The notes under the pieces were generated by a model that saw only the letters and a program-made list of their open reading frames with translations, made no database searches and had not been told where the DNA came from. The translations under genes were made by a program, and so were the position numbers. From Brevibacterium sp. (GTDB lineage: Bacteria; Actinomycetota; Actinomycetes; Actinomycetales; Brevibacteriaceae): a stretch of DNA of 64,000 nt. The stretch lies in NCBI GenBank assembly GCA_031179165.1, contig JAPSIC010000001.1:1-64000 (forward strand), in the 5' to 3' direction. Shown piece by piece: positions 52,036-62,591 of the stretch (position 1 is the stretch's first letter; each line of letters starts with the position of its first letter).

Positions 52036-52249
52036 GCCGCCACTCTATATGACCTGAGACACAGTCCTCGCAGGTCACCGCCCCGAACCGACGATGAGCG
52101 GCGGGGCTGCGAAGAGGGCCGGCGGCGAAGTAGAGCAAGATCACCAGTCCGGAGGGAGGATCGGGCGGTGGAGGTGCCGATAACATGGATAGGTTCTCCA
52201 AGGCACACAGCAGTGCGACAACACCGACGGGAAGCGAGAAGACGACTCA

Positions 52250-53446
52250 GTGACGGACTCACGACTGTGGACCAAGGACTTCATCGTCGGCATCTGCCTC
52301 AACCTGGCGATGTCGATGGTGTTCTACCTGCTCATGACCTCGATGGCCGGGTACGCCGTCGCGCGGTTCTCCGCGGGCGACGCCGCCGCCGGGTTCGCCT
52401 CCTCCGGGTTCATCGTCGGCGCCGTCATCTCCCGCATCCTGACCGGGAAGTACCTCGACTTCATCGGTCGGAGGAAGCTGCTGGTCATCTCGATGGCCGT
52501 GTTCGTCCTGGCCTCTGTCGCCTATCTCGCGGCCGACACCCTCGTCCTCCTCATCGTCGTCCGTCTCATCCACGGCATCGCCTTCGGGGCCGGCAACACC
52601 GCGATCATGACCGCGATCCAGAGCATCATCCCGTCGGCCCGCCGAGGCGAGGGCACCGGCTACTTCGGCACCGCGACGACCCTGTCCACCGCCCTGGGAC
52701 CGTATCTGGGCGTCGTCCTCCCGCGCGAGTTCGACTACCCGATGCTCTTCATCGCCTCCGCGCTCGTGTCCGTCGTCGCCCTCGTCCTGTGCTTCGTCAT
52801 CAGGCTGCCCGAACAGGAGCTCAGCGCCGCCCAGCGCGAGAGCAAGTGGCGTCTGCAGCTGAACACCCTCGTCGACCCGGTGGGCCTGCGGATCGGACTG
52901 ATCATGCTCATCGCCGGCACCGCATACGCCGCGGCGCTGGTGTTCCTGGCCGGCTATGCCGAGGACAATGGGGTCGCCGGCGCGGCCTCGCTGTTCTTCG
53001 TCGCCTACGCGATCGCCTCACTGGCGGCTCGCCTCTTCGTCGGCCGGATCCAGGACGTGCTCGGTGACAATGTCGTCATCTTCCCGGTGCTCGTCCTCAA
53101 CATCGCCGGGAACGTGCTCCTGGCGATGGTTCCGACGATGACCGGGATCATCCTCGCCGGCGTTCTCATCGGCCTCGGCTTCGGGTCCCTCATGCCGTGC
53201 GCGCAGGCGATCACCGTGAAATCGGTCGACCGGACCCGGGTGCCGGTGGCGACCTCGTCGTTCTTCCTGCTCCTCGACGCCGGGTCCGGAATCGGCCCGA
53301 TCATCCTCGGGGCACTGATGCCCCTGACGGGCGGAAGCGGCATGTTCATGCTGTGCGCCGGCCTCGTCGTCCTCGCGACCATCGTCTACTACTGGGTGCA
53401 CGGCCGCTACCGAGGCGGTCGCCCGGGCCGCGAGTTCCTCCGCTGA
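52250..53446 (+). CDS. MFS transporter, drug/efflux-like
   Basis: The 398-residue protein has 12 membrane segments. Helix 2 is followed by the motif ILTGKYLDFIGRRKLLV and the middle loop is short, as in DHA-type efflux carriers (RLIHGIAFGAGNTAIMTAIQSIIPSARRGEGTGYFG read in parts). Efflux is therefore more likely than uptake. It starts at GTG with a weak ribosome binding site. It is separated by 140 bp from a nitrilase-family gene on the same strand. Confidence 0.85.
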   Translation: MTDSRLWTKDFIVGICLNLAMSMVFYLLMTSMAGYAVARFSAGDAAAGFASSGFIVGAVISRILTGKYLDFIGRRKLLVISMAVFVLASVAYLAADTLVLLIVVRLIHGIAFGAGNTAIMTAIQSIIPSARRGEGTGYFGTATTLSTALGPYLGVVLPREFDYPMLFIASALVSVVALVLCFVIRLPEQELSAAQRESKWRLQLNTLVDPVGLRIGLIMLIAGTAYAAALVFLAGYAEDNGVAGAASLFFVAYAIASLAARLFVGRIQDVLGDNVVIFPVLVLNIAGNVLLAMVPTMTGIILAGVLIGLGFGSLMPCAQAITVKSVDRTRVPVATSSFFLLLDAGSGIGPIILGALMPLTGGSGMFMLCAGLVVLATIVYYWVHGRYRGGRPGREFLR

Positions 53447-53586
53447 GGGCGATCGCGGCGCGGGTGCGGGTTCCGCGGCGAGGGCAGGGGCGATAGCCTG
53501 AACGGGAAAGGCCGAGTCAGACCACCGCCTCGGCGATTCCAGCGCTGTGCAGCATCGACTGCACCCGAGAGTTCAGAGGACGGTCC

Positions 53587-54384
53587 ATGAGAATCGCACT
53601 CGCGCAGATCAACTCCACCACGGATGTCGCGGCCAACCTGTCCAAGGTCGAGGAATACACCCGCCGGGCCGCCGAGGCGGGAGCGGAGCTCGTGGTCTTC
53701 CCCGAGGCGACGATGTCCGCATTCGGCCGAGGGCTGCGGGTGCTCGCCGAGGAGCATCTGCAGTCATGGCAGGCGTCCCTGACCAGGCTCGCCGCCGAGT
53801 CGGGCATCATCGTCGTCGTCGGCGAGTTCGCCGCGACCGAGGACAAGGTCATCAACCTGCTCGCCGCCTACCTCCCGGACGGATCCCGGAGCGAATACGC
53901 GAAGATCCACCTCTACGACGCCTTCGGCTTCAAGGAATCCGACACCGTGATCCCGGGGGAGGAGCCGCTGCTCATCGACGTCGCCGATGAGCCTATGGGC
54001 CTGACGATCTGCTACGACATCCGGTTCCCCAAGCTCTACGCCGAGGTCAGCCGCCGCGGTGCGAGGATCGCCATCGTCTCCGCCTCGTGGGGAGCCGGGC
54101 CGGGCAAGGTCGAGCAGTGGCAGATCCTCGCCCGCGCCCGGGCGCTCGACTCCAATATGTTCATCGTCGCCCTGGGGCAGGCCGACCCGCAGGTGACCGG
54201 GGTCGACGTCCCGAAGACGGGGCCGACCGGAGTCGGGCACAGCGTCGTCGTCGACCCGTTCGGCCGCATCGTCGCCGAACTCGGGGGCGCGGAGACGCTG
54301 GAGATCGTCGACGTCGACCTGTCGGTCGCCGATGAGGCCGCCGAGGCGATCCCCGTCCTCGTCAACGCCAAGCTCGGGTACTGA
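53587..54384 (+). CDS. Carbon-nitrogen hydrolase (nitrilase superfamily amidase)
   Basis: The 265-residue product has the Glu-Lys-Cys triad: E in VVFPEATMS (about 40), K in EYAKIHLYDAFGFKESD (about 106) and C in TICYDIRFPK (about 142). It resembles omega-amidase and deaminated-glutathione amidase-type enzymes that remove ammonia from small amides. It shares the KIHLYDAFG and KESD motifs with the amidase at 13177-13992. The gene appears monocistronic. Confidence 0.9.
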   Translation: MRIALAQINSTTDVAANLSKVEEYTRRAAEAGAELVVFPEATMSAFGRGLRVLAEEHLQSWQASLTRLAAESGIIVVVGEFAATEDKVINLLAAYLPDGSRSEYAKIHLYDAFGFKESDTVIPGEEPLLIDVADEPMGLTICYDIRFPKLYAEVSRRGARIAIVSASWGAGPGKVEQWQILARARALDSNMFIVALGQADPQVTGVDVPKTGPTGVGHSVVVDPFGRIVAELGGAETLEIVDVDLSVADEAAEAIPVLVNAKLGY

Positions 54385-54391
54385 GCCGGCC

Positions 54392-54685
54392 CTACCGCGC
54401 CGTCCAGGTCAGGGGAAGCCGCCTGCGGACATTGCGCCTGGGGGCGTTGAACCCGGCCCGGTTGTGCTTCCTCGTCTGCGACTGCGCGTGCACGGCCGCC
54501 TGCTGCGCGGCATAGGCGGCGGCGACCTGACGGATCGCGACCACCGCGGCCACGGCCGCGGCGCTGGCCATCTCCTCGGTCACCGGTTCGCCGTCATGGG
54601 CGCGCACGACCGGTCGGGCGGCACCGGAGGATGCGGTCCCCGGATCGGGTGCCGCGTCCGGGTGCGTCTGCGCGTCCTCACTCAC
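54392..54685 (-). CDS. accE: Acyl-CoA carboxylase epsilon subunit-like protein
   Basis: The 97-residue product has the short actinobacterial AccE pattern: a disordered N-terminus, then [26 protein letters not shown], then a basic tail ending [11 protein letters not shown]. Epsilon subunits bind and stabilise the AccA-AccD acyl-CoA carboxylase complex. The ATG overlaps the stop of the carboxylase beta gene by 4 bp, the usual arrangement. Confidence 0.85.
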   Translation of the reverse strand: MSEDAQTHPDAAPDPGTASSGAARPVVRAHDGEPVTEEMASAAAVAAVVAIRQVAAAYAAQQAAVHAQSQTRKHNRAGFNAPRRNVRRRLPLTWTAR

Positions 54686-56262
54686 AGGGGGATGTTCCCG
54701 TGCTTGCGGGCGGGAGCGTCGACGTGCTTGTTCTTCAGCGCGCGCAGGGCCCGGACGATCCGGTTGCGGGTCTCGCTCGGCCTGATGACGGCGTCGATGT
54801 AGCCCTCCTCGGCGGCCAGGTACGGGTTGAGGAGGGCATCCTCGTAGTCCTGGATCAGCTCGTCCCGCAGCGCCTCGACGTCCTCACCGGCCTCCTCGGC
54901 GGCCTTGAGCCTGCGCCGGTAGACGATGTTCGCCGCGCCCTGGGCGCCCATCACCGCGATCTGCGCGCTCGGCCAGGCGAGGTTGATGTCGGCGCCGAGC
55001 TGCTTCGAGCCCATCACGCAGTACGCGCCGCCGTAGGCCTTGCGGGTGATGAGGGTGATCAGCGGCACGGTCGCCTCGCCGTAGGCGTAGATGAGCTTCG
55101 CGCCGCGGCGGATGATGCCGCCGTACTCCTGGTCGGTGCCGGGCAGGAAGCCGGGGACGTCGACGAAGGTGAGGATGGGGATGTTGAAGGCATCGCACAT
55201 CCGCACGAATCGGGCCGCCTTCTCCGAGGCGTCGATGTCGAGGGTGCCGGCCAGCTGCATCGGCTGGTTGGCGATGACGCCGACGCTGACGCCTTCGACC
55301 CGGCCGAAGCCGGTCACGACATTGGGGGCGAAGAGTTCGGAGACCTGGAGGAACTCCCCGTCGTCGACGACGGTGGTGACGACGTCGAGGATGTCATAGG
55401 GCTGCGAGGGCGAATCCGGCATCAGGGTGTCGAGTGCCTCGTCCTCCGGGGTGAGACCGAGATCCGATTCGAACTCGTCGGCATCGGCGGGGTCGAGGTT
55501 GTTCTGCGGCAGGAACGAGAGCAGGTCGCGGACATAGTTGAGCGCGTCCTCCTCGTCGGAGGCGAGGTAGTGGGCGTTGCCGGAGACGCTGTTGTTCGTG
55601 CGGCCGCCGCCGAGCTCCTCGTGACCGACCTCCTCACCGGTGACGGTCTTGATGACGTCGGGCCCGGTGATGTACATGTGGCTGGTCTTGTCGACCATGA
55701 TCGTGACGTCGGTCAGCGCCGGCGAGTACACGGCGCCACCGGCGGAGGGGCCCATGATCAGTGAGATCTGCGGGATCACGCCCGACGAGGCGACGTTGAG
55801 TCGGAAGATCTCCGCGAACAGGGCGATCGAGCCGACGCCCTCCTGGATCCGGGCGCCTCCGGAGTCGTTGATGCCGATGATCGGGCAGCCCAGCTTGAGC
55901 GCGAGCTCCTGGACCTTGACGATCTTGCGCCCGTTGGCCTCGGCCAGGGAGCCGCCCAGGACCGTGAAGTCGTGGGCGAACACGGCCACGGTGCGTCCGT
56001 CGATCGTGCCGAGGCCGCAGACGACGCCGTCGCCGTCGGGGCGGTTGTCCTGCATCCCGAACTGGTGGTTGTGATGACGGGCGAACTCGTCGATCTCCTG
56101 GAACGAATCGTCATCGAGCAGCGCCGTGATGCGCTCCCGAGCGGTCTGCTTTCCGCGCTTGTGCTGGTTCTCCACCGCCTTCTCATTGCCGCGGTGGGCC
56201 GCATCGCGGCGCTGGAGGAAGGCGTCGATGCGCTCAGCTGTGGTCCGAGGGGTTTCCGTCAT
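54682..56262 (-). CDS. accD: Acetyl-/propionyl-CoA carboxylase carboxyltransferase (beta) subunit
   Basis: The 526-residue product is a biotin-dependent carboxyltransferase with both CoA- and biotin-binding halves. The motifs [31 protein letters not shown] and [25 protein letters not shown], with oxyanion-forming glycines, are intact. Actinobacterial enzymes make malonyl- or methylmalonyl-CoA for fatty acid and polyketide synthesis. It lies beside accE and divergent from birA, which biotinylates the partner alpha subunit. The ATG at 56262 is very close to GGGGAG; an in-frame ATG at 56274 without a ribosome binding site is an alternative. Confidence 0.93.
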   Translation of the reverse strand: MTETPRTTAERIDAFLQRRDAAHRGNEKAVENQHKRGKQTARERITALLDDDSFQEIDEFARHHNHQFGMQDNRPDGDGVVCGLGTIDGRTVAVFAHDFTVLGGSLAEANGRKIVKVQELALKLGCPIIGINDSGGARIQEGVGSIALFAEIFRLNVASSGVIPQISLIMGPSAGGAVYSPALTDVTIMVDKTSHMYITGPDVIKTVTGEEVGHEELGGGRTNNSVSGNAHYLASDEEDALNYVRDLLSFLPQNNLDPADADEFESDLGLTPEDEALDTLMPDSPSQPYDILDVVTTVVDDGEFLQVSELFAPNVVTGFGRVEGVSVGVIANQPMQLAGTLDIDASEKAARFVRMCDAFNIPILTFVDVPGFLPGTDQEYGGIIRRGAKLIYAYGEATVPLITLITRKAYGGAYCVMGSKQLGADINLAWPSAQIAVMGAQGAANIVYRRRLKAAEEAGEDVEALRDELIQDYEDALLNPYLAAEEGYIDAVIRPSETRNRIVRALRALKNKHVDAPARKHGNIPL

Positions 56263-56330
56263 ACTCCCCACCATAACGAGGCGCGGCGAGTTCATTGTGC
56301 ACTCCCGCCAAAAGAATCTAAAGTGGACTG

Positions 56331-57230
56331 GTGAACAGCCAACACACCTCCTTCCTCGTCGATGTGGACTCGCTTCGCCGCAAAGCCGCCGCTCAGGGCC
56401 TCGATCTCCCCACCGCCGTGTGGGACGAGGCCTGCCCCTCGACCAATGACGAGCTGGCTGCCCTCGTCACCGGCACCACCACCCTCGCCGAGGAGCCCGC
56501 GACCTTCACCCGCACCGTGAGCGTCGCCGCCGGCGTCGACCTCGCCGAGGCGCCCGCCGAGTTCACCGTCCACGGCACCGATCATCAGAACGCCGGTCAC
56601 GGGAGACTGGGGCGGACCTGGACGGTGCCGGCCCGACGCTCGCTGACGTTCTCGCTCCTGCTCACCCCCGGCGCCGTCTTCGACGCCTGGGGGTGGATCC
56701 CGCTCCTGGCGGGAGAGGCGGTGCGCACCGCGATCGCCGAGGCGGGTGTCCCCGCCGTGCTCAAGTGGCCCAATGATGTGCTGACCGCGGAGGGGAGGAA
56801 GCTCTGTGGCATCCTCGCCCGGATCGAAACGCGACCGACGGGACCGGCGATCATCCTCGGGATCGGGATCAACACGCGGCTCGAGCCCGCCGACCTGCCG
56901 CGCGAGACGGCGAGCTCGCTGGCGATCGAGAAGGGCACCGATGGCACAGAGATCGATCATGAGGACTTGTTAGTGTCGGTCCTGAGCACATTGATTCCTG
57001 CCTATCAGGAGCTGATCGAGCATGGTGACGGAGACTTCGGCGGCAGCGCCACGGCCGACCGGGTGCGCGCGAACATGGTCACCCTCGGTGCGCAGGTCAG
57101 GCTCGAGCGCCCCGACGGGACGAACGTCATCGGCCTCGCCACCGGCCTCGACGCCGGGGGAGACCTCATCCTCGACGGGGACGCGTCGTTCAGCGCCGGC
57201 GACGTCCACCACCTGAGGATGGCTGAATGA
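56331..57230 (+). CDS. birA: Biotin-[acetyl-CoA carboxylase] ligase
   Basis: The 299-residue product has the biotin protein ligase motif GHGRLGRTW (a variant of GRGRxGRxW, at about 88-96) and [22 protein letters not shown], followed by the C-terminal domain. It transfers biotin to the carboxylase alpha subunit. There is no N-terminal HTH, so it is not a repressor. It starts at GTG without a clear ribosome binding site and may be leaderless. Its stop overlaps the adenylate cyclase start by 4 bp. Confidence 0.93.
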   Translation: MNSQHTSFLVDVDSLRRKAAAQGLDLPTAVWDEACPSTNDELAALVTGTTTLAEEPATFTRTVSVAAGVDLAEAPAEFTVHGTDHQNAGHGRLGRTWTVPARRSLTFSLLLTPGAVFDAWGWIPLLAGEAVRTAIAEAGVPAVLKWPNDVLTAEGRKLCGILARIETRPTGPAIILGIGINTRLEPADLPRETASSLAIEKGTDGTEIDHEDLLVSVLSTLIPAYQELIEHGDGDFGGSATADRVRANMVTLGAQVRLERPDGTNVIGLATGLDAGGDLILDGDASFSAGDVHHLRMAE

Positions 57231-58705
57231 CCGAGTTCCCGACCCACTTCGACACGAACAGGGAGCCGACGCCCGGGGCGTACGAGCGGTCGACCCCCGA
57301 CACCCGCACCGACTCCGAACCGCAGGTGAACCGGGGACCCCACGAGAGCCGGGACTCCCACGCCGGGCCGGGGAACGCGGCCGAGACCGCAGCGGCCGAG
57401 ACTCCAATCGAGACTGCGGGAAACGAGTCCGCGGCCGACCTCAGAGCCGGGGCCCCCGGAGCCGTCGAGCCCGGCGCGGACGAGTCCGGCTCGACCCCGG
57501 TCGAGCCTCCCGTCCGGACGACGGCCGTGCCGATCGTCGAGGAGACACCGCAGGCGGTGGACCCGGCCGACGATGCGGACGACTTCCCACGTGGGCTCCA
57601 CACGGATCCGCGCACCGCGGCTCTCGAAGCGGTCGAGGAGGCCCTGACCGAGACCGTCTACGAAACTCGCAGCGCCGCCGAGAGACTCGAGGAGATCCTG
57701 CTCGACGGCAAGCGGGTCCTCGACCGCCGGGAGGCGGCGAAGCTCGGCGGCATCTCGACGGTCTCGGCCCGGAAGATGTGGCGGGCGCTCGGCATGCCGC
57801 AGGCCGGAGAGGACGAGAAGGCCTACACCGTCTCCGACGCCCACGCCCTGCGCATCTGGGCGAAGCCCGTGGCCGAGGGGCTCATCGACCAGGACACCGC
57901 CCTGTCCCTGGCCCGCGCGATCGGTCAGACCACCGACCGCCTCGTCGTGTGGCAGATGGAGACCCTCGTCGAGTTCCTCACCGAGGAGAAGGGACTGACC
58001 GATCCCGAGGCCCGGCGCGACGCGCTGCAGGTGCTCGAGGAGATGATCGACCCGCTCCAGCGGATGCTCACGTATTCATGGCGACGCAACCTCGCCGAGG
58101 CGATGGGCCGACTCAACGTCAACGTCTCACACGGGCTGGCGATGGACAACCGGCAGGGCTGGTACGACTCGTCGATGCCCCTGGCCCGTGCCGTCGGGTT
58201 CATCGACCTCGTCTCCTACACCCGTCTGTCGCAGAAGATGGAGCCACGGCAGCTGGCGAACATGGTGCAGAAGTTCCAGGGCATGGCCTACAACATCGTC
58301 GCCACCGGCGGGGGCCGAGTGATCAAGACCGTCGGTGACGAGGTGTTCTTCGCCGCCGAGACTCCCGCCGCCGGGGCAGAGATCGCGATGACGCTGATGG
58401 AGCGGGTGACAGCGGAGGAGGAGCTGCCGCAGGCCCGCGTCGGCTTCGCCTGGGGACGGGTGCTCTCCCGCCTCGGCGACATCTTTGGCTCGAGCGTCAA
58501 TCTCGCCGCGCGCCTGACCGCGGTGGCGGAGCCGGGAACGATCTACACCGACGAGGAGACCGCCCGGGTGCTCTCGACCTCGGACGCCTACGTGTTCGAA
58601 CCGCGCGAGTCGCTGACCCTGCAGGGGCTGGGGGAGACCGGCGTGCGGAAGATGACCCGCGGCACCGCCGCCCGGATGCAGCTCGACATCGAAGACGAGG
58701 GCTGA
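57227..58705 (+). CDS. Class III adenylate cyclase with N-terminal regulatory domain
   Basis: The 492-residue product has a disordered acidic N-terminus of about 135 residues. An Rv1264-like autoinhibitory domain follows (about 140-300, ILLDGKRVLDRREAAKLGGIS, ALRIWAKPVAEGLIDQDTALSLARAIG). The C-terminal cyclase domain has the metal-binding Asp in AVGFIDLVSYT and the second Asp in KTVGDEVFFA, and LGDIFGSSVNLAARL carries the transition-state Asn and Arg. It makes cAMP; Rv1264 relatives respond to pH. It is translationally coupled to birA. Confidence 0.9.
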   Translation: MTEFPTHFDTNREPTPGAYERSTPDTRTDSEPQVNRGPHESRDSHAGPGNAAETAAAETPIETAGNESAADLRAGAPGAVEPGADESGSTPVEPPVRTTAVPIVEETPQAVDPADDADDFPRGLHTDPRTAALEAVEEALTETVYETRSAAERLEEILLDGKRVLDRREAAKLGGISTVSARKMWRALGMPQAGEDEKAYTVSDAHALRIWAKPVAEGLIDQDTALSLARAIGQTTDRLVVWQMETLVEFLTEEKGLTDPEARRDALQVLEEMIDPLQRMLTYSWRRNLAEAMGRLNVNVSHGLAMDNRQGWYDSSMPLARAVGFIDLVSYTRLSQKMEPRQLANMVQKFQGMAYNIVATGGGRVIKTVGDEVFFAAETPAAGAEIAMTLMERVTAEEELPQARVGFAWGRVLSRLGDIFGSSVNLAARLTAVAEPGTIYTDEETARVLSTSDAYVFEPRESLTLQGLGETGVRKMTRGTAARMQLDIEDEG

Positions 58706-58749
58706 GCGCGAAGTCGCTCGCCGCAATCTGCACCGATAGCGGCAGATGC

Positions 58750-58770
58750 ACCCCCTGCAACGGGGGTTTC
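58750..58770 (+). terminator. Intrinsic terminator after adenylate cyclase
   Basis: ACCCCC and GGGGGT form a 6-bp GC stem with a 6-nt loop, followed by TTTC. It lies about 45 bp after the cyclase stop and close to the convergent topoisomerase gene end. Confidence 0.55.
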
Positions 58771-58882
58771 TGCTCCTCACGGAGCAAGTCGGGAAGCTGC
58801 GGGGGTGATCAATGCGGAGCGCGAGGAACTGCCGCTGACGGTGCGAACTGTGAAGTGACCGAGGCGATACGCGCCGACCGCC

Positions 58883-61651
58883 TCAGAACAGCGCCGAGTC
58901 GTCGTCCTCGTCATCGTCGCGGGAGACGATGACGACACCGTCGGTGTCCATCTTCGACCGGGCGATCTCCTCCTTCGCCTCGTCGAGGTCGAGCTGGAGG
59001 TCCTCGAAGCTCGTCGCCAGACCCTGAGTGCCGCTGGTCCGGCGGTTCGAGCCGTTCGCGGAGGTGGAATCGGAGCCGTCGACGAGGCGGATGCCCGCGA
59101 CCTCATCGAGCGCGATCTGGTCGCTGTCAGCTCCGTCGCCGCCACCGGCCCCGTCTCCGGCTGCGGCGCTTCCGCCGCCGTCGCCGGGACCTCCGGGTCG
59201 GGCGAGCGTGCCGATGACGTCGATCTTCGACTCCAGGGGCGAACCCGTGGAGTCGCGACGCGAGCATTCGGCGGGCAGAGCCCGGGCTCCTCCGGCCTGT
59301 GCCGCGGCCTGCGGGCTGTCGCCCACCCAGGCCAGGGACAGCTCGGTCTCACCCTTGAGGAAGCGGTGCGCGCGCACACCCGAGGTGGCGCGTCCCTTGG
59401 TCGGGAACTCGGAGAACTCGGTGACCTTGATCGATGACGAAGGAGCACCGTAGAAGTTCTCTCCGCTGGCGACGGTCACCACCTTGTACGAGCCGACCGT
59501 GCCGTCGGAGCCGTCGGACTCGGATCTGTCCGCGGCGTCCTTGGGCACCATGGCGAAGCAGATGGCCTGCGCCTCGGCGGCGAGCTTGATCCCGGCCACA
59601 CCCGAGGCGCTCCATCCCTGCGCCCGCAGTCCCGCGGCGTCGAAGGCGAGCAGCTGCGCGTTCGAGGTGACGAACACGGCCAGGGAGTCGTCGATGGCGT
59701 CGGGCTGGGCGGCGCCGATGACGAAGTCCCTGCCCTTGAGCCCGATCACGTCCCATTCGTCCTTGTTCGGCTTGGATGCCACCGACACGCGTTTGACGAT
59801 TCCGCCGGCGGTGCCGATGACGAACTCACGGTCGAGGTCGATGAGCCCGATGACCCTCTCCGGCTTCGGCAGGCCCATGTACTCGGCGATCTTGACACCG
59901 CCGGCCACGGTCGGACGCACGGCGGCGGGCGGCAGCGCCGGCAGGTCGACGACGTCGATGAGCTGGAGACGACCGGTCGAGGTCAGGGCCCCGACCTTGC
60001 CGCGGGTGGTGGTCATCACCTCGGCGGCGAGGGCGTCGTGGCTGGCCCGCTTGCCGGTCCGCGGCAGCGGTGCGGCGTCGTTCGTCCGGGCGATCCGGCC
60101 GGAGGTCGACAGCAGCACCCGGCAGGGGGAGTCGGCGATCGTGAGGTCGGCGGGGGCCTTCTTCCCCTTGGCGGACAGCTCTTTCATCGACCCCTCGATG
60201 AGGACGGTCCTGCGGGGGGATCCGATCACCTCGGCCGTCGCCTCGAGCTCCGTGGCGACGAGCTCGCGCAGCTGCGCCTCATCGGCGAGCAGACCCTCGA
60301 GGTGCTCGATGCGCTTCTTCAGCTCATCGCGCTCGGTCTCGAGCTCGAGGCGGGAGAACTTCGTCAGCCGTCGCAGCTGCAGGTCGAGGATGTAGGTGGC
60401 CTGGAGCTCGGAGAGCTCGAAGACCTCCATCAGGCGGCCGCGCGCGGTGGCGGCATCGTCGGAGGCCCGGATCAGCTGGATGACCTCATCGATGTCGAGG
60501 ATCGCGATGAGCAGACCCTCGACGAGGTGGAGCCGGTCCTTGGCCTTGCCGAGTTGGAACACGGTGCGCCTGCGCACGACGTCGATGCGGTGGGCGAGAT
60601 AGACGGTGAGGAGCTCGCGCAGACCGAGGGTGCGCGGCTGGCCCTCGACGAGGCAGACGTTGTTGATGCCGAATGACTCCTCGAGCGGGGTCTGCCGGTA
60701 GAGCTCGGCGAGCACCGCCTCCGGGTTGAAGCCGTTCTTGACCCCGATGACCAGCCGCAGACCGTTCTTCCGGTCGGAATAGTCGTCGATGGAGGCGATG
60801 CCCATCAGCTTCTTCGCCCCGACGGCGTCCTTGACCTTGGCCACGACCTTCTCGGGGCCGACGAGGTAGGGCAGTTCGGTGACGACGATGCCCTTGCGGC
60901 GGGCGTTGATGTTCTCGATCGAGGCGGTGGCGCGGGTGCGGAACGTGCCGCGACCGGTCTCATAGGCCTCGCGGACGCCGTCGAGGCCGATGATCCTCCC
61001 CCCGCTGGGCAGGTCGGGGCCGGGAATGAAGCGCATCAGCTCCGCCAGCGTCGCCTCGGGATGGCGGATGAGGTGGCAGCAGGCGGCGATGACCTCGCCC
61101 GGATTGTGCGGGGCCATGTTCGTCGCCATGCCCACGGCGATGCCCGAGGCCCCGTTGATGAGCAGGTTCGGGAAGGCGCTGGGCAGGACCTCGGGCTGGG
61201 TCAGGGTGTTGTCGTAGTTGCCGACGAAGTCGACGACATCCTCGTCGAGTCCCGCGATCATCTGCATGGACGCATTCGTCAGGCGCGCCTCGGTGTACCG
61301 CGGGGCGGCCGGCCCGTCGTCGAGGGAGCCGAAGTTGCCGTGCCCGTCGACCAGCGGCACCCGCATGATGAAGTCCTGGCTCATCCGCACCAGCGCGTCG
61401 TAGATCGCGGTGTCGCCGTGCGGGTGGAGCTTGCCCATGACGTCACCGACGATGCGGGAGGACTTCACGTGGCCGCGGTCGGGGCGCAGCCCCATGTCCC
61501 CCATCTGGTAGACGATGCGCCGCTGGACGGGCTTGAGGCCGTCCCGGGCATCGGGCAGCGCCCGGGAGTAGATGACCGAGTAGGCGTATTCGAGGAACGA
61601 ACTCTCCATCTCCGCCGAGACGTCGACGTCGATGACTCTGCCTTCGGTCAT
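58883..61651 (-). CDS. parC: Type IIA topoisomerase subunit A (topoisomerase IV ParC-like)
   Basis: The 922-residue product has the breakage-reunion domain with catalytic Tyr in APRYTEARL (Y119), and the quinolone-resistance region [19 protein letters not shown] with Thr81 and Asp85. Coiled-coil and beta-pinwheel domains follow. No GyrA box (QRRGGKG) was seen and the C-terminal tail is long and acidic (ending [11 protein letters not shown]), so a decatenating topoisomerase IV-like role is more likely than gyrase. The ParE partner is not in the window. AAGGAG precedes the ATG at 61651. Confidence 0.88.
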   Translation of the reverse strand: MTEGRVIDVDVSAEMESSFLEYAYSVIYSRALPDARDGLKPVQRRIVYQMGDMGLRPDRGHVKSSRIVGDVMGKLHPHGDTAIYDALVRMSQDFIMRVPLVDGHGNFGSLDDGPAAPRYTEARLTNASMQMIAGLDEDVVDFVGNYDNTLTQPEVLPSAFPNLLINGASGIAVGMATNMAPHNPGEVIAACCHLIRHPEATLAELMRFIPGPDLPSGGRIIGLDGVREAYETGRGTFRTRATASIENINARRKGIVVTELPYLVGPEKVVAKVKDAVGAKKLMGIASIDDYSDRKNGLRLVIGVKNGFNPEAVLAELYRQTPLEESFGINNVCLVEGQPRTLGLRELLTVYLAHRIDVVRRRTVFQLGKAKDRLHLVEGLLIAILDIDEVIQLIRASDDAATARGRLMEVFELSELQATYILDLQLRRLTKFSRLELETERDELKKRIEHLEGLLADEAQLRELVATELEATAEVIGSPRRTVLIEGSMKELSAKGKKAPADLTIADSPCRVLLSTSGRIARTNDAAPLPRTGKRASHDALAAEVMTTTRGKVGALTSTGRLQLIDVVDLPALPPAAVRPTVAGGVKIAEYMGLPKPERVIGLIDLDREFVIGTAGGIVKRVSVASKPNKDEWDVIGLKGRDFVIGAAQPDAIDDSLAVFVTSNAQLLAFDAAGLRAQGWSASGVAGIKLAAEAQAICFAMVPKDAADRSESDGSDGTVGSYKVVTVASGENFYGAPSSSIKVTEFSEFPTKGRATSGVRAHRFLKGETELSLAWVGDSPQAAAQAGGARALPAECSRRDSTGSPLESKIDVIGTLARPGGPGDGGGSAAAGDGAGGGDGADSDQIALDEVAGIRLVDGSDSTSANGSNRRTSGTQGLATSFEDLQLDLDEAKEEIARSKMDTDGVVIVSRDDDEDDDSALF

Positions 61652-61801
61652 GGAACTCCTTCACGCACACGTTTGGGACCGGCGGCCGCCCGGCCCTGAA
61701 CACGCAGGGATGTGCGGCACCCGTCGATTCTAGCGTTCTATTTGAGTTCTACCGGCCACCGGCGCCGAAGGCGGAGCCGTGTCGCGGGCACGGGGCAGCG
61801 A

Positions 61802-62356
61802 TCAGGCGGCCGAGGAGTGCTCCTGCATCCACTGGAGAACATCGGCGATGTAGCCCTCGAGGTTCGACCGGTCGGCGGTGCCGGCCATGAGCTCGCGGAC
61901 CATGACGCCCATGATCGCGGAGTTGACCCGGTGCGCGACCTCCTCGCTGACCCCGCCGACGCGGACGACGAACTCCTCGAAGTGGCGCAGGTTCTTCTCC
62001 TTGGCGGCCTGCGCCTCGCTCGGCAGGGCCGGGTCGAGGCTGAGCATGACCATGGCGTAGAACCGGCTGCGATCGGTGGTCAGCCAGTTCATGCAGAAGT
62101 CGACGGCCAGCTCGGCGGGCGGCTTCTCGGAGGTGTGCTGAGCGTGGGGGAGCCGTTCGAGCTGGAGCGCGTTGAGTTCGCCGATCCGTTCCATGATCCC
62201 GGTGATCAGGGCGTCGCGAGTGCGGTAGACGTTGGACGTGGAGCCGACGGGAAGCTCGGCCAGTGCGTCGACAGCGCGGTGGGTGAGTCCACGGACTCCC
62301 TGCTCTGCAACGACGGCAATGGCGGAATCCGTGACGACGTCCCTTCGGGAGATCAT
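61802..62356 (-). CDS. TetR family transcriptional regulator
   Basis: The 184-residue product has a TetR HTH (RRDVVTDSAIAVVAEQGVRGLTHRAVDALAELPVGSTSNVYRTRDALITGIM read in parts) and an alpha-helical ligand domain (about 60-180, DRSRFYAMVMLSLDPALPSE). It lies 150 bp upstream of the topoisomerase gene start on the same strand, and the targets are unknown. TetR regulators usually act near their own gene; an adjacent efflux gene is not visible, so the targets may be distant or the promoter itself. The 235-bp gap to the next gene (62357-62591) holds no gene. Confidence 0.9.
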   Translation of the reverse strand: MISRRDVVTDSAIAVVAEQGVRGLTHRAVDALAELPVGSTSNVYRTRDALITGIMERIGELNALQLERLPHAQHTSEKPPAELAVDFCMNWLTTDRSRFYAMVMLSLDPALPSEAQAAKEKNLRHFEEFVVRVGGVSEEVAHRVNSAIMGVMVRELMAGTADRSNLEGYIADVLQWMQEHSSAA

Positions 62357-62591
62357 TTTCAGAGGCCTCGCTCTCTTTCGGCACCTCGAAGTCAGGTGCC
62401 CTGTCAGGTGAGTGACCAGACGGTCGTGTCAAGCTTTCAGCACAACTTAATAACGTTTCGTGCATGAACGGATACTGACATTACCCTTTGAACGTAGTCA
62501 TTGGTATAAGACGCGCCAATTTTCTGAGATCTGCCAGCCGGTTCCCAACAAAGGGGACAAACTTCGCCTGAGATACCCCTTGTCGCCCCGC

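Noticed and set aside
50350-53067. 905-residue plus-strand ORF across DUF885 and the MFS gene
   Set aside because: It runs antisense to the DUF885 gene and out of frame through the MFS gene, with no recognisable domains.
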